Source: Bacteroidales bacterium (GTDB taxonomy: Bacteria; Bacteroidota; Bacteroidia; Bacteroidales; UBA4181). From it: DNA of 56,077 bases. Within the stretch, counting starts at the first letter, position 1, and each line of letters begins with the position of its first letter. The notes under the pieces are model-generated. The model saw only the letters and a list, made by a program, of their open reading frames with translations. It did no database searches and was not told where the DNA came from. Below, piece after piece: positions 35,861-44,605 of the stretch. The DNA lies in assembly GCA_031275285.1 (NCBI GenBank), contig JAISOY010000222.1, positions 1 to 56,077 of the forward strand, read 5' to 3'. Both the position numbers and the translations under genes were made by a program.

Positions 35861-36928
35861 TTAAAAATATTCCCCGGGTATCAATTCCCCTGAAATCACC
35901 AACTGTGCATTCATAGCTAAGGCAGCCATCTCATCCTCTCCCGGATAAATGGTTATAGGTGCAATGAAGGAAACATAAGCCGTGATCTGGTCCGTAATCC
36001 AATGATTAAAAGCGATACCACCTGTAAGAATGATCTGGTCGGTTTTACCTTTCAGTACCACACTCATGGCGCCTATATCTTTAGCCACCTGATAGCAAAA
36101 AGCATCCAGGATGAGCCGGGTATATTCGTCCCCTGATTGGGCTTTATCCACCAAATCCTGTACATTATTGCTCTGGCAGTAGGCGACCATCCCTCCCTTT
36201 CCGTTCAACATTCCCGAGACTTCCCGGTGGGTATATTGTCCGCTAAAGCACAGATCGACCAGTTGTTTGGTAGGAAGAGTCCCGCTCCGTTCCGGAGAAA
36301 ACGGCCCCTCCCCGTCTAACGCCTGATTGACATCGATCACAGAACCCTGATAGTGCGCAGCAACAGAAACACCTCCTCCCAGATGTGCTATAATCAGGTT
36401 CATTTCCTGATAAGAACGGTGTACGGATTGTGCATAAATACGCGCTATCGATTTCTGGTTCAATGCATGAAAGACCGATCTGCGTTCAAACAAAGGATGC
36501 CCGGCAATGCGGGCACAGGGCTGTAACTCATCTACTACAACAGGATCGGCAATATAGGCATCTACTTTTTGAGGGCATTCTTTAGCAATTTCATCGGCAA
36601 TAAGTCCTCCGAGGTTGCTGGCATGTTGTCCCTGAAAACCGGGCACCATATCCTTTTTCATCGCATCGTTTATCCGGTATATACCTGACTTCACCGGCTT
36701 GATAAGCCCTCCCCGTCCTATAATAACCTGTAACTGGGATAAATTTATACCGGATTTTTCCAGTTCTTCCATGATAATCTTTTTTCGAAAAGGCAATTGA
36801 TCCGCAATGGTCGGATATCGACCGATTTCTTCTGCCGAATGCCGGATCGTCTCCTGAAAAACAACCTCGTCTTTATTGTATACAGCTATTTTTGTGGATG
36901 TTGAACCTGGATTGATCACTAAAATCAT
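35861..36928 (-). CDS. buk: Butyrate kinase
   Basis: 355 residues, ASKHA-fold acyl kinase. The N-terminal phosphate loop is MILVINPGSTSTKIAVY. HLGGGVSVAAH (about 180) and ILTGGIAFNHWI (about 295) are the adenosine and phosphate blocks. The length fits Buk (about 355) rather than acetate kinase (about 400). Converts butyryl or branched-chain acyl phosphate plus ADP to acid plus ATP. Usually paired with phosphotransbutyrylase (ptb), which is absent here. Upstream neighbour is a phosphoesterase 20 bp away. Confidence 0.93.
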   Translation of the reverse strand: MILVINPGSTSTKIAVYNKDEVVFQETIRHSAEEIGRYPTIADQLPFRKKIIMEELEKSGINLSQLQVIIGRGGLIKPVKSGIYRINDAMKKDMVPGFQGQHASNLGGLIADEIAKECPQKVDAYIADPVVVDELQPCARIAGHPLFERRSVFHALNQKSIARIYAQSVHRSYQEMNLIIAHLGGGVSVAAHYQGSVIDVNQALDGEGPFSPERSGTLPTKQLVDLCFSGQYTHREVSGMLNGKGGMVAYCQSNNVQDLVDKAQSGDEYTRLILDAFCYQVAKDIGAMSVVLKGKTDQIILTGGIAFNHWITDQITAYVSFIAPITIYPGEDEMAALAMNAQLVISGELIPGEYF

Positions 36929-36948
36929 AGTCTCTTTATTATCAAATG

Positions 36949-37458
36949 TTACTCAACGATTACTTTCTTCCTGGGTAATTCAAGTATCTCCATATCTTTC
37001 ATATTGTCTTTATCAATGGTCAACCTGATAGCCGTCTTTACCTGATGTATACCAGAGTTTCCTATGGCTCCCGGATTAATGTGCAAAAAATGCAGTGACC
37101 GGTCATACATCACCTTCAGGATATGGGAATGCCCGGTGATAAACAATTGTGGCGGATGCGCTTTTAAAACAGGATAAATTTTCCTGTCATAGCGTCCTGG
37201 ATACCCGCCTATATGTACCATCAATATTTTCACCTCCTCACAACGCATCTTTTGCATTTCTGGATAAACAGCACGTACATCCTGTCCGTCTATATTACCG
37301 TGTACAGCTATCAACGGTTTAAAAGCGGCCAATGCATCAGCAGTTTCCATATTACCGATATCTCCGGCATGGAACAACATATCACAGGAAGAGAAAAAAT
37401 CAAATAATCTGGGTTCAATAAAACCATGGGTATCTGAAAGGATGCCTATCTTAACCAT
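36949..37458 (-). CDS. YfcE/MJ0936-family metallophosphoesterase
   Basis: 169 residues. The calcineurin-like metal motifs are complete: D-x-H in GILSDTHGF, GD in FHAGDIGN, GN in AVHGNID, and GHSH in FITGHSHILKV. Family members hydrolyse phosphodiesters in vitro; the natural substrate is unknown. It precedes buk by 20 bp, so the two form one transcript. Confidence 0.93.
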   Translation of the reverse strand: MVKIGILSDTHGFIEPRLFDFFSSCDMLFHAGDIGNMETADALAAFKPLIAVHGNIDGQDVRAVYPEMQKMRCEEVKILMVHIGGYPGRYDRKIYPVLKAHPPQLFITGHSHILKVMYDRSLHFLHINPGAIGNSGIHQVKTAIRLTIDKDNMKDMEILELPRKKVIVE

Positions 37459-37615
37459 TGAAAGTAGAATTTTTTATTATAAAAGCTGTCATTTCATTCT
37501 AGAATAAGCACTCAATGTTATTTATTACTTTCTTAAATCACATTGATTAATGTCAATTACACTTCTAGTATATGACATTAATTTGGGGGTATTACTTAAT
37601 AGCAAATAATGGTAC

Positions 37616-37768
37616 AAATATAGTGAAAGGTGAGAGTAATTGTAGAAAGCTTGCTTTCGAAAAATTGCCGAACCGCATCCTATATTGTATAAATATAGTG
37701 AAAACCAAGAGGGATCACAAGCTTGCTTGTAGATGTCCGAGGTGCATCCTATATTCTACGATATATAC
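37616..37768. repeat. Two tandem ~75-bp repeat units (copies 2 and 3)
   Basis: Units begin at 37616 and 37691, with period 75. Each has ATAGTGAAA, an AAGCTTGCTT core, a CCGA then GCATCCTATATT block, and a TATA-rich end. The second unit is almost the same as copy 1 at 11987-12064, 25 kb away. Unit two contains ACAAGC-TT-GCTTGT, a small hairpin. The unit is not coding and its role is unknown. This is the main content of the 470-bp spacer 37459-37928. Confidence 0.8.
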
Positions 37769-37872
37769 CCAATCATACAATAAACCGTTCATTAGAATGG
37801 ACACATACCAGATACAAGAAAATGCAACATTTTTGTACTGTGCATAGCTTCTTATGTAAGAAATCACAGGTA

Positions 37873-37909
37873 AAGTAAACGCCTGTCGAAATTTGACAGG
37901 CGTTTACTT
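37873..37909 (-). terminator. Hairpin at the end of the etf-acd operon
   Basis: A perfect 15-bp stem: 37873-37887 pairs with 37895-37909 around a 7-nt loop, 20 bp past the acyl-CoA dehydrogenase stop on the minus strand. The following minus-strand sequence has few U, so it may be a stabilising or weak terminator stem. Confidence 0.7.
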
Positions 37910-37928
37910 ATCTGTATACGATCATTAC

Positions 37929-39659
37929 TTATTCAGCGGATGCCGGTTCGGTCATTTCATATTTGAAAAAACCCAGGTCATCCAATGAAGTAGTCTCGAT
38001 ATAATGTTTTTTCGACTTGTTATCGGCCTGACCTTGTTTGATGAATATCTCGGCTGATTTGGAATAATGCTCATCACGGTTGCTGTCCAGGATCAACAGA
38101 TATCCCATCACAATGTTCCCGGCCATTTCTACCAGGCGGCGGGCATGGAAATCAAGGAATTCATTATTTTTCGGCTCAGCAACTATCGCTACACAAGCTT
38201 CGTATTCTGCAGTCATTTCCTGCAATATGCGACGCAATCCTTCCAGCTCGGGCCTGATCTCGGTCGTTTCATACACCTCACGGATATGTTTCAGGTAAGC
38301 GCCGGTGGTCACACCACGGATGGCAGCCACTACCTGTAACTGGGTAGTACCTTCATAGATGGAAGTGATACGTGCATCGCGATAGATACGTTCTACCGGG
38401 TAATCTTTCATGAAGCCCGATCCGCCGTGTATCTGTATGGCATCGTATGCCAGCTGGTTACAGTATTCGCTGGACATTCCTTTTAACAACGGAGTGAAGA
38501 AATCGGCCAGCTTCTGGTACGACTTCATTTCTGTACGTTCTTCAGGTGTCAGGGTACGCTCGCTGGAAATATGTTCCAGTGTTTTGTAAATATCTACGAA
38601 ACGGCAGGTTTCATATAACAGGGAACGGGATGCATCCAGTTTGGCTTTCATATTGGCCAGCATCTCGTAAACAGCCGGGAAACGGATGATCTCCTTTCCG
38701 AACTGGCGGCGTTCTTTGGCATAAGCCAAAGCCTCACGGTAAGCAGCTTCGGAAACTCCGACAGATTGTGCTCCGATACCCAGACGGGCGCCGTTCATCA
38801 ATGCCATGACATATTTGATCAGACCTAACTTACGGGAACCTACCAGTTCTGCCGGAGCATCCTTGAATACCAGCTCACAGGTAGGCGAACCGATAATTCC
38901 TAATTTATGCTCGATACGGCGTACTTTCACAGCGTTGTGGGTACGGTCGTAGATGAACATGGAAAGTCCGCGTCCGTCGCTGGTCCCTTCTTCCGAACGG
39001 GCCAGTACCAGTGAGATATCTCCGTCACCGTTGGTGATGAAGCGCTTTACTCCATTCAACACCCATGATCCGTCAGGTTTCTGCGTGGCTTTCAGTTGAA
39101 CAGCCTGCAGGTCGGAACCTGCATCAGGTTCGGTAAGATCCATGGCACAGGTTTCACCGTTACATACGCGGGGCAGGAAACGTTCCTTCTGCGACTCGTC
39201 GGCAAATTCATTGATGGTCTCAGCACAGTCCTGCAAACCCCAGATATTGACAAACCCGGCATCGGCACGGGATACAATATCAGCTGCCATCGTATATGGC
39301 ACTACTGATAGGTTCAAACCACCATACCGGCGTGGTAAAGTAATCCCCATCAGGTTGGCTTTACGCAATGCATCAAGGTTTTCCTGGGTACCACGGGCAT
39401 ATACTACATGGTTATCCACCACCTGAGGACCCTCAATGTCCACCGACTCTGCATTGGGAGCAACAATGTCACCGCATATTTCGCCAATCACTTCCAATAC
39501 TTTGTCATAACTGTCTATCGCATCTTCATAATCAAAAGGTGCATAATCGAACTGGTCCTTTTCGTTATAATTGTTCTCACGCAATTCGATCACTCTTTTC
39601 ATGAGCGGATGCGTGAGATGGAATTTCAGATCTCTGTTATCTGTATAAAAATTAGCCAT
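37929..39659 (-). CDS. Acyl-CoA dehydrogenase (large form, with C-terminal extension)
   Basis: 576 residues; most acyl-CoA dehydrogenases have about 380. The family blocks are present: MDLTEPDAGSDLQAV (about 190), VKRFITNGDGDISLV, AYAKERRQFGKEI, IQIHGGSGFMKDYPVERIYRDARI, and IYEGTTQLQ, which holds the catalytic Glu. The last 100 or so residues are an extra helical part, as in long-chain or AcdE-like forms. It accepts electrons from acyl-CoA and passes them to ETF encoded just upstream. It is the last gene of etfB-etfA-acd, 7 bp after etfA. Could act in butyryl-CoA formation or in amino-acid/fatty acyl oxidation; not decided by sequence. Confidence 0.93.
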   Translation of the reverse strand: MANFYTDNRDLKFHLTHPLMKRVIELRENNYNEKDQFDYAPFDYEDAIDSYDKVLEVIGEICGDIVAPNAESVDIEGPQVVDNHVVYARGTQENLDALRKANLMGITLPRRYGGLNLSVVPYTMAADIVSRADAGFVNIWGLQDCAETINEFADESQKERFLPRVCNGETCAMDLTEPDAGSDLQAVQLKATQKPDGSWVLNGVKRFITNGDGDISLVLARSEEGTSDGRGLSMFIYDRTHNAVKVRRIEHKLGIIGSPTCELVFKDAPAELVGSRKLGLIKYVMALMNGARLGIGAQSVGVSEAAYREALAYAKERRQFGKEIIRFPAVYEMLANMKAKLDASRSLLYETCRFVDIYKTLEHISSERTLTPEERTEMKSYQKLADFFTPLLKGMSSEYCNQLAYDAIQIHGGSGFMKDYPVERIYRDARITSIYEGTTQLQVVAAIRGVTTGAYLKHIREVYETTEIRPELEGLRRILQEMTAEYEACVAIVAEPKNNEFLDFHARRLVEMAGNIVMGYLLILDSNRDEHYSKSAEIFIKQGQADNKSKKHYIETTSLDDLGFFKYEMTEPASAE

Positions 39660-39666
39660 AATTCTC

Positions 39667-40686
39667 TTATTTCTTGTTTTGTTTGTAATACTTGATCATC
39701 TTGGGAACAACATCATTGACATCTCCCGTAATCACATAATCGGCAATGGCATTGATGGGCGCACCGGGATCATTGTTGATGGAAATGATCATGGCGCTTT
39801 CCTGCATCCCTGCAGTATGCTGAATTTGCCCCGAAATACCACAGGCGATGTACAGTTTGGGACGTACGGTGACTCCCGTTTGTCCTACCTGACGTTCATG
39901 ATCGGCAAAACCGGCATCCACAGCGGCACGTGAAGCCCCTACTTCCGCACCGATTACCTCAGCCAGTTCAAACAACAATTTAAATCCTTCACGGGATCCC
40001 ATTCCATAACCCCCGGAAACAAGGATAGGCGCACCTTTGATGTTCACCTTCGATTTTTCCATCTGGCGTTCGATCACTTTTACCACAAGGTCGGCATCGG
40101 TAACGTATTTTTTTACGTCCATCCTGACAACTTCACCTTTGTAGTCCTGATCAAGTATTTCTTTTTTCATCACCCCTTCACGGACGGTAGCCATCTGCGG
40201 ACGGCAATCCGGGTTGATAATGGTAGCGATGATATTTCCTCCGAAAGCGGGGCGGATCTGATACAAAAGGTCCTTATATATTTTGCCTGCTTTTTTGTCT
40301 TCGTGTTCACCGATCTCGAGTGAAGTACAGTCGGCTGTCAGCCCGCTGTGTAAGGCACTGGATACGCGCGGACCCAGGTCACGGCCGATACCGGTAGCAC
40401 CCATCAGGGCGATCTGCGGTTTCTCTTCTTCGAAAAGCTTTACTACGATGGAAGTATGTACCTGGGTAGTATAGGGTTCCAGTTCGGGAGCATCTGCTAC
40501 AAAAAGCCTGTCTACACCATAGGGGATGATCTGTTTCTCAACATCTTTCAATCCGCTTCCGATGACGATGGCTTCCAGTTTACATTTCAGTTGGTCGGCC
40601 AGTTTACGGCCTTTGGTACAAAGTTCGAGACTCACTTCGGCTACAACGCCGTTCTCCACTTCGCAATATACAAATATACTGTTCAT
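39667..40686 (-). CDS. etfA: Electron transfer flavoprotein subunit alpha
   Basis: 339 residues. The C-terminal FAD domain shows VSGGYGMGSREGFKLL, GASRAAVDAGFADHERQVGQTG, LYIACGISGQIQH and INNDPGAPINAIADYVITGD. Forms the ETF heterodimer with etfB and carries electrons between dehydrogenase and downstream acceptors. Gene order etfB-etfA-acd with 27- and 7-bp gaps shows one operon. Whether the ETF is bifurcating cannot be settled by eye. Confidence 0.96.
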   Translation of the reverse strand: MNSIFVYCEVENGVVAEVSLELCTKGRKLADQLKCKLEAIVIGSGLKDVEKQIIPYGVDRLFVADAPELEPYTTQVHTSIVVKLFEEEKPQIALMGATGIGRDLGPRVSSALHSGLTADCTSLEIGEHEDKKAGKIYKDLLYQIRPAFGGNIIATIINPDCRPQMATVREGVMKKEILDQDYKGEVVRMDVKKYVTDADLVVKVIERQMEKSKVNIKGAPILVSGGYGMGSREGFKLLFELAEVIGAEVGASRAAVDAGFADHERQVGQTGVTVRPKLYIACGISGQIQHTAGMQESAMIISINNDPGAPINAIADYVITGDVNDVVPKMIKYYKQNKK

Positions 40687-40713
40687 TTTTTCCTGATAAC
40701 TTTTTGCAATTTA

Positions 40714-41589
40714 TTAACCCAAAGTATGGTTGGCGATCAATTCCACCATCAATGCCTGTATATCGAAATCGGAGTCAGTCAGTTTTTTCGAATCTTTTGC
40801 CTGAAACACAATATTTTCGATTTTTTTCACTTTTGTAGGAGAACCTGATAAACCGAGTTCCTCGATCTTGGTCTCGATATCTTTTACCCCCATTTCAGAG
40901 ATATTCAGATAAGGACGGTTGTTGTACAATTCCATATAATCTTCGGCAGCTTCCTGAACTTCGCTGACGGTTTTGGCATGCTTGTACTTCATCATCAGTT
41001 TAACGTTGCGCGGACGGCATTCCGGAGCAGAACCGTTTACGGTCACTACCAGCGGCATCGTTCCTTCCACTACTTCCACACCTCTGTCCAGACGGCGTTT
41101 GATACGTATTTTATTTTTCTCGATCTTCTTCACTTCTTCAGCATAAGTGATCTGTGGAATACCGAGTTTTTCGGCAACCTGAGGGCCTACCTGTGCAGTA
41201 TCACCGTCAATAGCCTGACGTCCGCAAATGATCAGGTCGAATTTACCGATCGCACGGATGGCGCATGAAAGAGCATAAGAGGTGGCCAGTGTGTCCGAAC
41301 CGGCAAATGCACGGTCGGTAAGCAGATAACCATTATCGGCGCCACGATACAATCCTTCACGAATAATATCGGCAGCACGGACAGGTCCCATCGTCAACAA
41401 AGTAACTGTAGTCCCCGGATGATAATCTTTTATCCGCAAAGCCAATTCAAGAGCGTTCAGGTCTTCGGGATTGAAAATGGCCGGAAGAGCAGCACGATTC
41501 ACAGTCCCGTCGGCTTTCATCGCATCCTTCCCCACATTACGCGTATCAGGCACCTGCTTCGCTAAAACAATGATTTTTAATCCATTCAT
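40714..41589 (-). CDS. etfB: Electron transfer flavoprotein subunit beta
   Basis: 291 residues, slightly longer than common EtfB (about 250-265). It begins KIIVLAKQVPDTRNV. It has the nucleotide-binding block ICGRQAIDGDTAQVGPQVAEKLGIPQITY and the recognition stretch VEGTMPLVVTVNGSAPECRPRNV near the signature. First gene of the operon, behind a good promoter. Confidence 0.96.
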   Translation of the reverse strand: MNGLKIIVLAKQVPDTRNVGKDAMKADGTVNRAALPAIFNPEDLNALELALRIKDYHPGTTVTLLTMGPVRAADIIREGLYRGADNGYLLTDRAFAGSDTLATSYALSCAIRAIGKFDLIICGRQAIDGDTAQVGPQVAEKLGIPQITYAEEVKKIEKNKIRIKRRLDRGVEVVEGTMPLVVTVNGSAPECRPRNVKLMMKYKHAKTVSEVQEAAEDYMELYNNRPYLNISEMGVKDIETKIEELGLSGSPTKVKKIENIVFQAKDSKKLTDSDFDIQALMVELIANHTLG

Positions 41590-41626
41590 TTTTATCAGTT
41601 TGGTTGTCGTTAAAATTTTAAGACGG

Positions 41627-41657
41627 CAAACCTACGAGATTTTTCGTAAAAAAACAA
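41627..41657 (-). promoter_or_regulatory. Promoter of etfB-etfA-acd
   Basis: On the minus strand, TTG (41657-41655), a 20-nt spacer, then TAGGTTTG (41634-41627). Both boxes fit the Bacteroidetes consensus. The start codon follows after about 37 nt. Confidence 0.72.
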
Positions 41658-41812
41658 CGATGAACGACGGAAAAAGACGAATTACCGTTCGCTTATCCGA
41701 ACAGGGTGGGTATAAATAGTACAGCATTGCACTGTTCCGCTCGTAGGATTAAGAACTAATTATTCGTAAAATGACGAATAAACCCCATTCTCAGACACAC
41801 AGGATACAAACT

Positions 41813-41906
41813 AACATGTAATAAATTGTATAAATCCAAACCTATGAAATATGACAAGATCTCGGTTGGCTGTAGTTCAAGCGGCATTATAAATGCCGCT
41901 CAACGG
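41813..41906. repeat. Palindrome-bearing repeat family, copy A
   Basis: About 94 bp, nearly the same as copy B at 43106-43207 (AACATGTAATAAA, AAATCCAAACCTATGAAAT, GACAAGATCTCGGTTGGC, TGTAGTTCAAGCGGCATTA). It holds the palindrome AGCGGCATTATAAATGCCGC. It lies in the 541-bp spacer between etfB and the lipoprotein gene. A weak further copy of the end (GCGTCATTTGTAA then GCTCAAC) is near 41955. Confidence 0.85.
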
Positions 41907-42130
41907 GGGTTTTATTATCATATATTAATTTGCAAAGCTGGTAATACCTTAAGCGTCATTTGTAATTCTGCTCAACAAGAGAAAAATTGCTGTTCGCGCT
42001 TATTTCGAACATGTGAAGAACTCCAACACTGCCGGAAAATTCCTGCAAGTATATACACCCTTGTATAACAACAAACTCGCCAGTGGTTACTGGTATCTTT
42101 TTCCAGTTTCGCTATCGTTCACACTTCTAA

Positions 42131-43021
42131 TTATTCCTCTAACTGAAAATCAATCAATACGCGTTCCCGGAACAACCAACTTCTCCCATTATCATGCTCA
42201 TAATGAAGAAGTTTAACTTTTCCAATGTTTTCTGATAAAAAATCAATCATTGTGTGATTTGGGTCTCCATTTCTTTGTTCTCCTCCTGGGTGGTAAGAAA
42301 AACCAATACAATGATAATTTCCTTTAGGAGTGGATATTATAGTATCTGAAGTAATACATGTTATTACCCATTCTTCAATTTTATATTTTGAGAAATCATC
42401 ATTTGTATAAACAGCTGACTTATAAGTCCAATTATCTCCTTTTTTAACATCCTTTTTATATAAAATCGTACTGTGAACAAATTTATCATTGTTAAATAAA
42501 TATTCAACAAGATTTCCATTTTCATCGTTTTCAAATAGAGAAATTGGTTGCCCGCTTTTATATTCGCTAAAAGAAAATCCTGTTATTCCATCGATTACGT
42601 ATGAGTTTTGGATGTTCTCATTTGTGGTTATTGTTTTCGGAACTCCTCCATTATAACTGGTGTTCTCATAAGACCAACTATTTCCAATGCTTAGCGGTAA
42701 TAATGATTTTTGTCGTTTTCTTTCCTCCCATTTTGCGTAGAGTATAATGTCGGCAGTTACTACATCGATATCGAAATTCCATTCATTTACCAAGTCCGCG
42801 TCCTTATACCATGTCAAAAAATCGTATCCACTACGTGTTGGGTTTTCGGGCCTGATTACCATTTCATTCTCCTTCACGATTTGTGTTGAAACTTCACTAC
42901 CCTCATTACTGTTGAAAGAAACGGTAAATTCCTTCGGTTTATCATCATTCTCTTCACATGACGTCAGTAGTGTTACGCCAAAAATCATAGCTGCAACTAC
43001 AAAATAACTGAAACCTCTCAT
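42131..43021 (-). CDS. Lipoprotein with an InlB-type (Listeria-Bacteroides) repeat
   Basis: 296 residues. The lipobox LLTSC puts the lipidated Cys at about residue 22. Residues about 32-98 form one InlB B-repeat-like domain (VSFNSNEGSEVSTQIV, then NPTRSGYDFLTWYKD, ending ILYAKW). The rest (about 105-296) is an unrecognised domain with LPLSIGNSWSYENTSYNGG, similar in feel to other Bacteroidota surface lipoproteins. Probably surface-exposed. It is the last gene of the minus-strand island before etfB, with repeat copies A and B on its two sides. Confidence 0.82.
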   Translation of the reverse strand: MRGFSYFVVAAMIFGVTLLTSCEENDDKPKEFTVSFNSNEGSEVSTQIVKENEMVIRPENPTRSGYDFLTWYKDADLVNEWNFDIDVVTADIILYAKWEERKRQKSLLPLSIGNSWSYENTSYNGGVPKTITTNENIQNSYVIDGITGFSFSEYKSGQPISLFENDENGNLVEYLFNNDKFVHSTILYKKDVKKGDNWTYKSAVYTNDDFSKYKIEEWVITCITSDTIISTPKGNYHCIGFSYHPGGEQRNGDPNHTMIDFLSENIGKVKLLHYEHDNGRSWLFRERVLIDFQLEE

Positions 43022-43105
43022 TTTTTAAAATTTTTGAACATTAAGAATTAATTTTCGTTGATTCATACTCTATTCTCTATTTTTCAAGATTTTGTCAACC
43101 GGGTT

Positions 43106-43207
43106 AACATGTAATAAAACGAATAAATCCAAACCTATGAAATGTGACAAGATCTCGGTTGGCTGTAGTTCAAGCGGCATTACAAATGTCGCTCGCTCAA
43201 CGGGTTC
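43106..43207. repeat. Palindrome-bearing repeat family, copy B
   Basis: About 102 bp matching copy A over its length. The palindrome reads AGCGGCATTACAAATGTCGC, with one change in the right arm and a GCTC duplication after it. It lies 11 bp beyond the stop of the small membrane-protein gene and 85 bp before the lipoprotein start. Confidence 0.85.
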
Positions 43208-43217
43208 AACATTTATT

Positions 43218-43517
43218 TTATCTGTTTTCCAAAATCTGTATTATAGGGCTACATAACAAATATACCACCATGATCGAACTAAGAGCAACTCCTATGATCT
43301 TATAGATTTTATTCTTAATGGCCAATGCGGGTAAAATATAACTTACGTTTCGTAAAATCTGTAAACACAAAAGGACAACTGTTACTGTTTTCATATTATA
43401 CCAATTATCGACGGAACTTTGTATTAACGCGATACTGACATTGGTAACGAATGTTATGATAATAAAAACAATTAACAGAATACTTGAAACATCGTTGTTG
43501 GATCTTTCTTTTTGCAT
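43218..43517 (-). CDS. Small three-helix membrane protein
   Basis: 99 residues with three clear hydrophobic helices (about 12-32, 43-63, 70-93), a charged N-terminus (MQKERSNNDVSS) and a short end. No family recognised. It sits between an attC-like element on its 5' side and repeat copy B on its 3' side, like a one-gene cassette. Confidence 0.65.
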   Translation of the reverse strand: MQKERSNNDVSSILLIVFIIITFVTNVSIALIQSSVDNWYNMKTVTVVLLCLQILRNVSYILPALAIKNKIYKIIGVALSSIMVVYLLCSPIIQILENR

Positions 43518-43572
43518 GATCTTTTATTTTTAAACATTTGTCTCTCAATACACTTATATACTATTACCTTAC

Positions 43573-43649
43573 CAATACTAACCCATTCAGTTTTGTCCTT
43601 CTTAGCCTTACTAACAGAATCAACAAAGTTAAACCGCTTATTAAGTGGC
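43573..43649 (-). other. attC-like element S2
   Basis: On the minus strand it starts GCCACTTAATAAGCGGTTTA, 12 nt after the beta-lactamase stop, and ends near a GTTAGT. It aligns with S1 (AAGCGGTTT, ACTT, GTTGA shared). Complementarity of the two ends is weaker than in S1. The integron attC reading is inferred. Confidence 0.45.
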
Positions 43650-43661
43650 GGTTCATGCATT

Positions 43662-44471
43662 TCATTTTTTAGTGATAATTTTCAATTCGTTCAAAATTTC
43701 TTTTGTTAATTTAATCCGCACTTGTCCAAATGTTTCCACATCGGTGTTTTCATTTGAAGTGACATTCGTGGCGAAAAAATAAACATGATCATTTGTTTCC
43801 ACATAACCCACGAACCATGTTATGTCTTCTTTTTGGCGAACAGCCCAACCTGTTTTTCCACTGATCGTGTAATTACCATTAACTTCATATTGCATGATTT
43901 CTTTGACTTGCATCATAAATTCTTCCCGGACAGGTAATTCCAAATTATATAACTTCTTCAAAAAGTAGATCTGTTGATATTGTGTTATTGCAGAATTTCC
44001 TTCCAACCAAAATTTATCAATATTTTCAGCCGTTATTTCCAGGTTTCCGTAATTGAAAAGTTGGGTATAGTATTTCATTTTTTCAACGCCAACACGCCGT
44101 GCAATTTCCTGATAAACGGGAACAGAAGATATTTTGAATGCTTCTTTGAGTGTTAGATCCCTCTCCCAATCTGAAAATTTTCTTTTTTCTCCATTCCATT
44201 TAAAGACAGTTTCTGCTGATGCAATTCCACTTTCGAGCGCAATCAATGTATTCGGGATTTTAAAAGTCGAAGCCGGGCCAAAAGCAATATTGCATCTTTC
44301 CAAATTATACCCCATGTAAACATTTTCATTCTGATCGTAAATAAGAATCGAACCGCTGACTTTGAATTTATCAAATACGTTTTTCAATTCGGGTATTTCT
44401 TTCGGCTGATTGGCAAAACCACTCAAAGTAATGCTCATTGCTACAATCATTAATCTTACTTTTCTATTCAT
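43662..44471 (-). CDS. Class D (OXA-type) beta-lactamase
   Basis: 269 residues from the ATG at 44471, which begins a signal peptide (MNRKVRLMIVAMSITLSGFA). The frame reaches back to 44609, but that extra part runs through the attC-like element S1. All class D motifs are present: S68-T-F-K71 (nucleophile and carboxylated Lys), S115-x-V117 in KISSVPVYQEIARRVG, Y141-G-N, W155 in FWLEG, and K206-T-G. It should hydrolyse penicillins; the wider spectrum cannot be read. It is a single gene with attC-like elements on both sides, which is how OXA genes occur in integrons. No promoter box of its own was seen. Confidence 0.94.
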   Translation of the reverse strand: MNRKVRLMIVAMSITLSGFANQPKEIPELKNVFDKFKVSGSILIYDQNENVYMGYNLERCNIAFGPASTFKIPNTLIALESGIASAETVFKWNGEKRKFSDWERDLTLKEAFKISSVPVYQEIARRVGVEKMKYYTQLFNYGNLEITAENIDKFWLEGNSAITQYQQIYFLKKLYNLELPVREEFMMQVKEIMQYEVNGNYTISGKTGWAVRQKEDITWFVGYVETNDHVYFFATNVTSNENTDVETFGQVRIKLTKEILNELKIITKK

Positions 44472-44512
44472 TTTCTTTATTCTAATAAATTGCACATTCT
44501 GCGTTCGCATGA

Positions 44513-44578
44513 CCACTAACGATTTGACAGCTTGCCGTAGTGCAGCTGAGTTCAACGAAGTCAAACCGCTTGTCAGGC
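44513..44578 (-). other. attC-like element S1
   Basis: Lies between the TPR gene stop (44606) and the beta-lactamase start. Minus strand: GCCTGAC, AAGCG, GTTTGAC ... GTCAAAT, C, GTTAGTGG. The outer boxes (TGAC with GTTA) and inner boxes (TTTGAC with GTCAAA) pair to make a two-box hairpin with an unequal spacer and a loop of about 30 nt. This is the geometry of an integron attC site. The outer box is not a perfect RYYYAAC/GTTRRRY. Confidence 0.55.
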
Positions 44579-44605
44579 AGCCGTACGTTTTATCTGTCAA
44601 CCATT

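Noticed and set aside
43472..43660. 62-codon minus-strand open frame after the beta-lactamase
   Set aside because: Overlaps the start of the small membrane-protein gene and consists mostly of the attC-like element S2.
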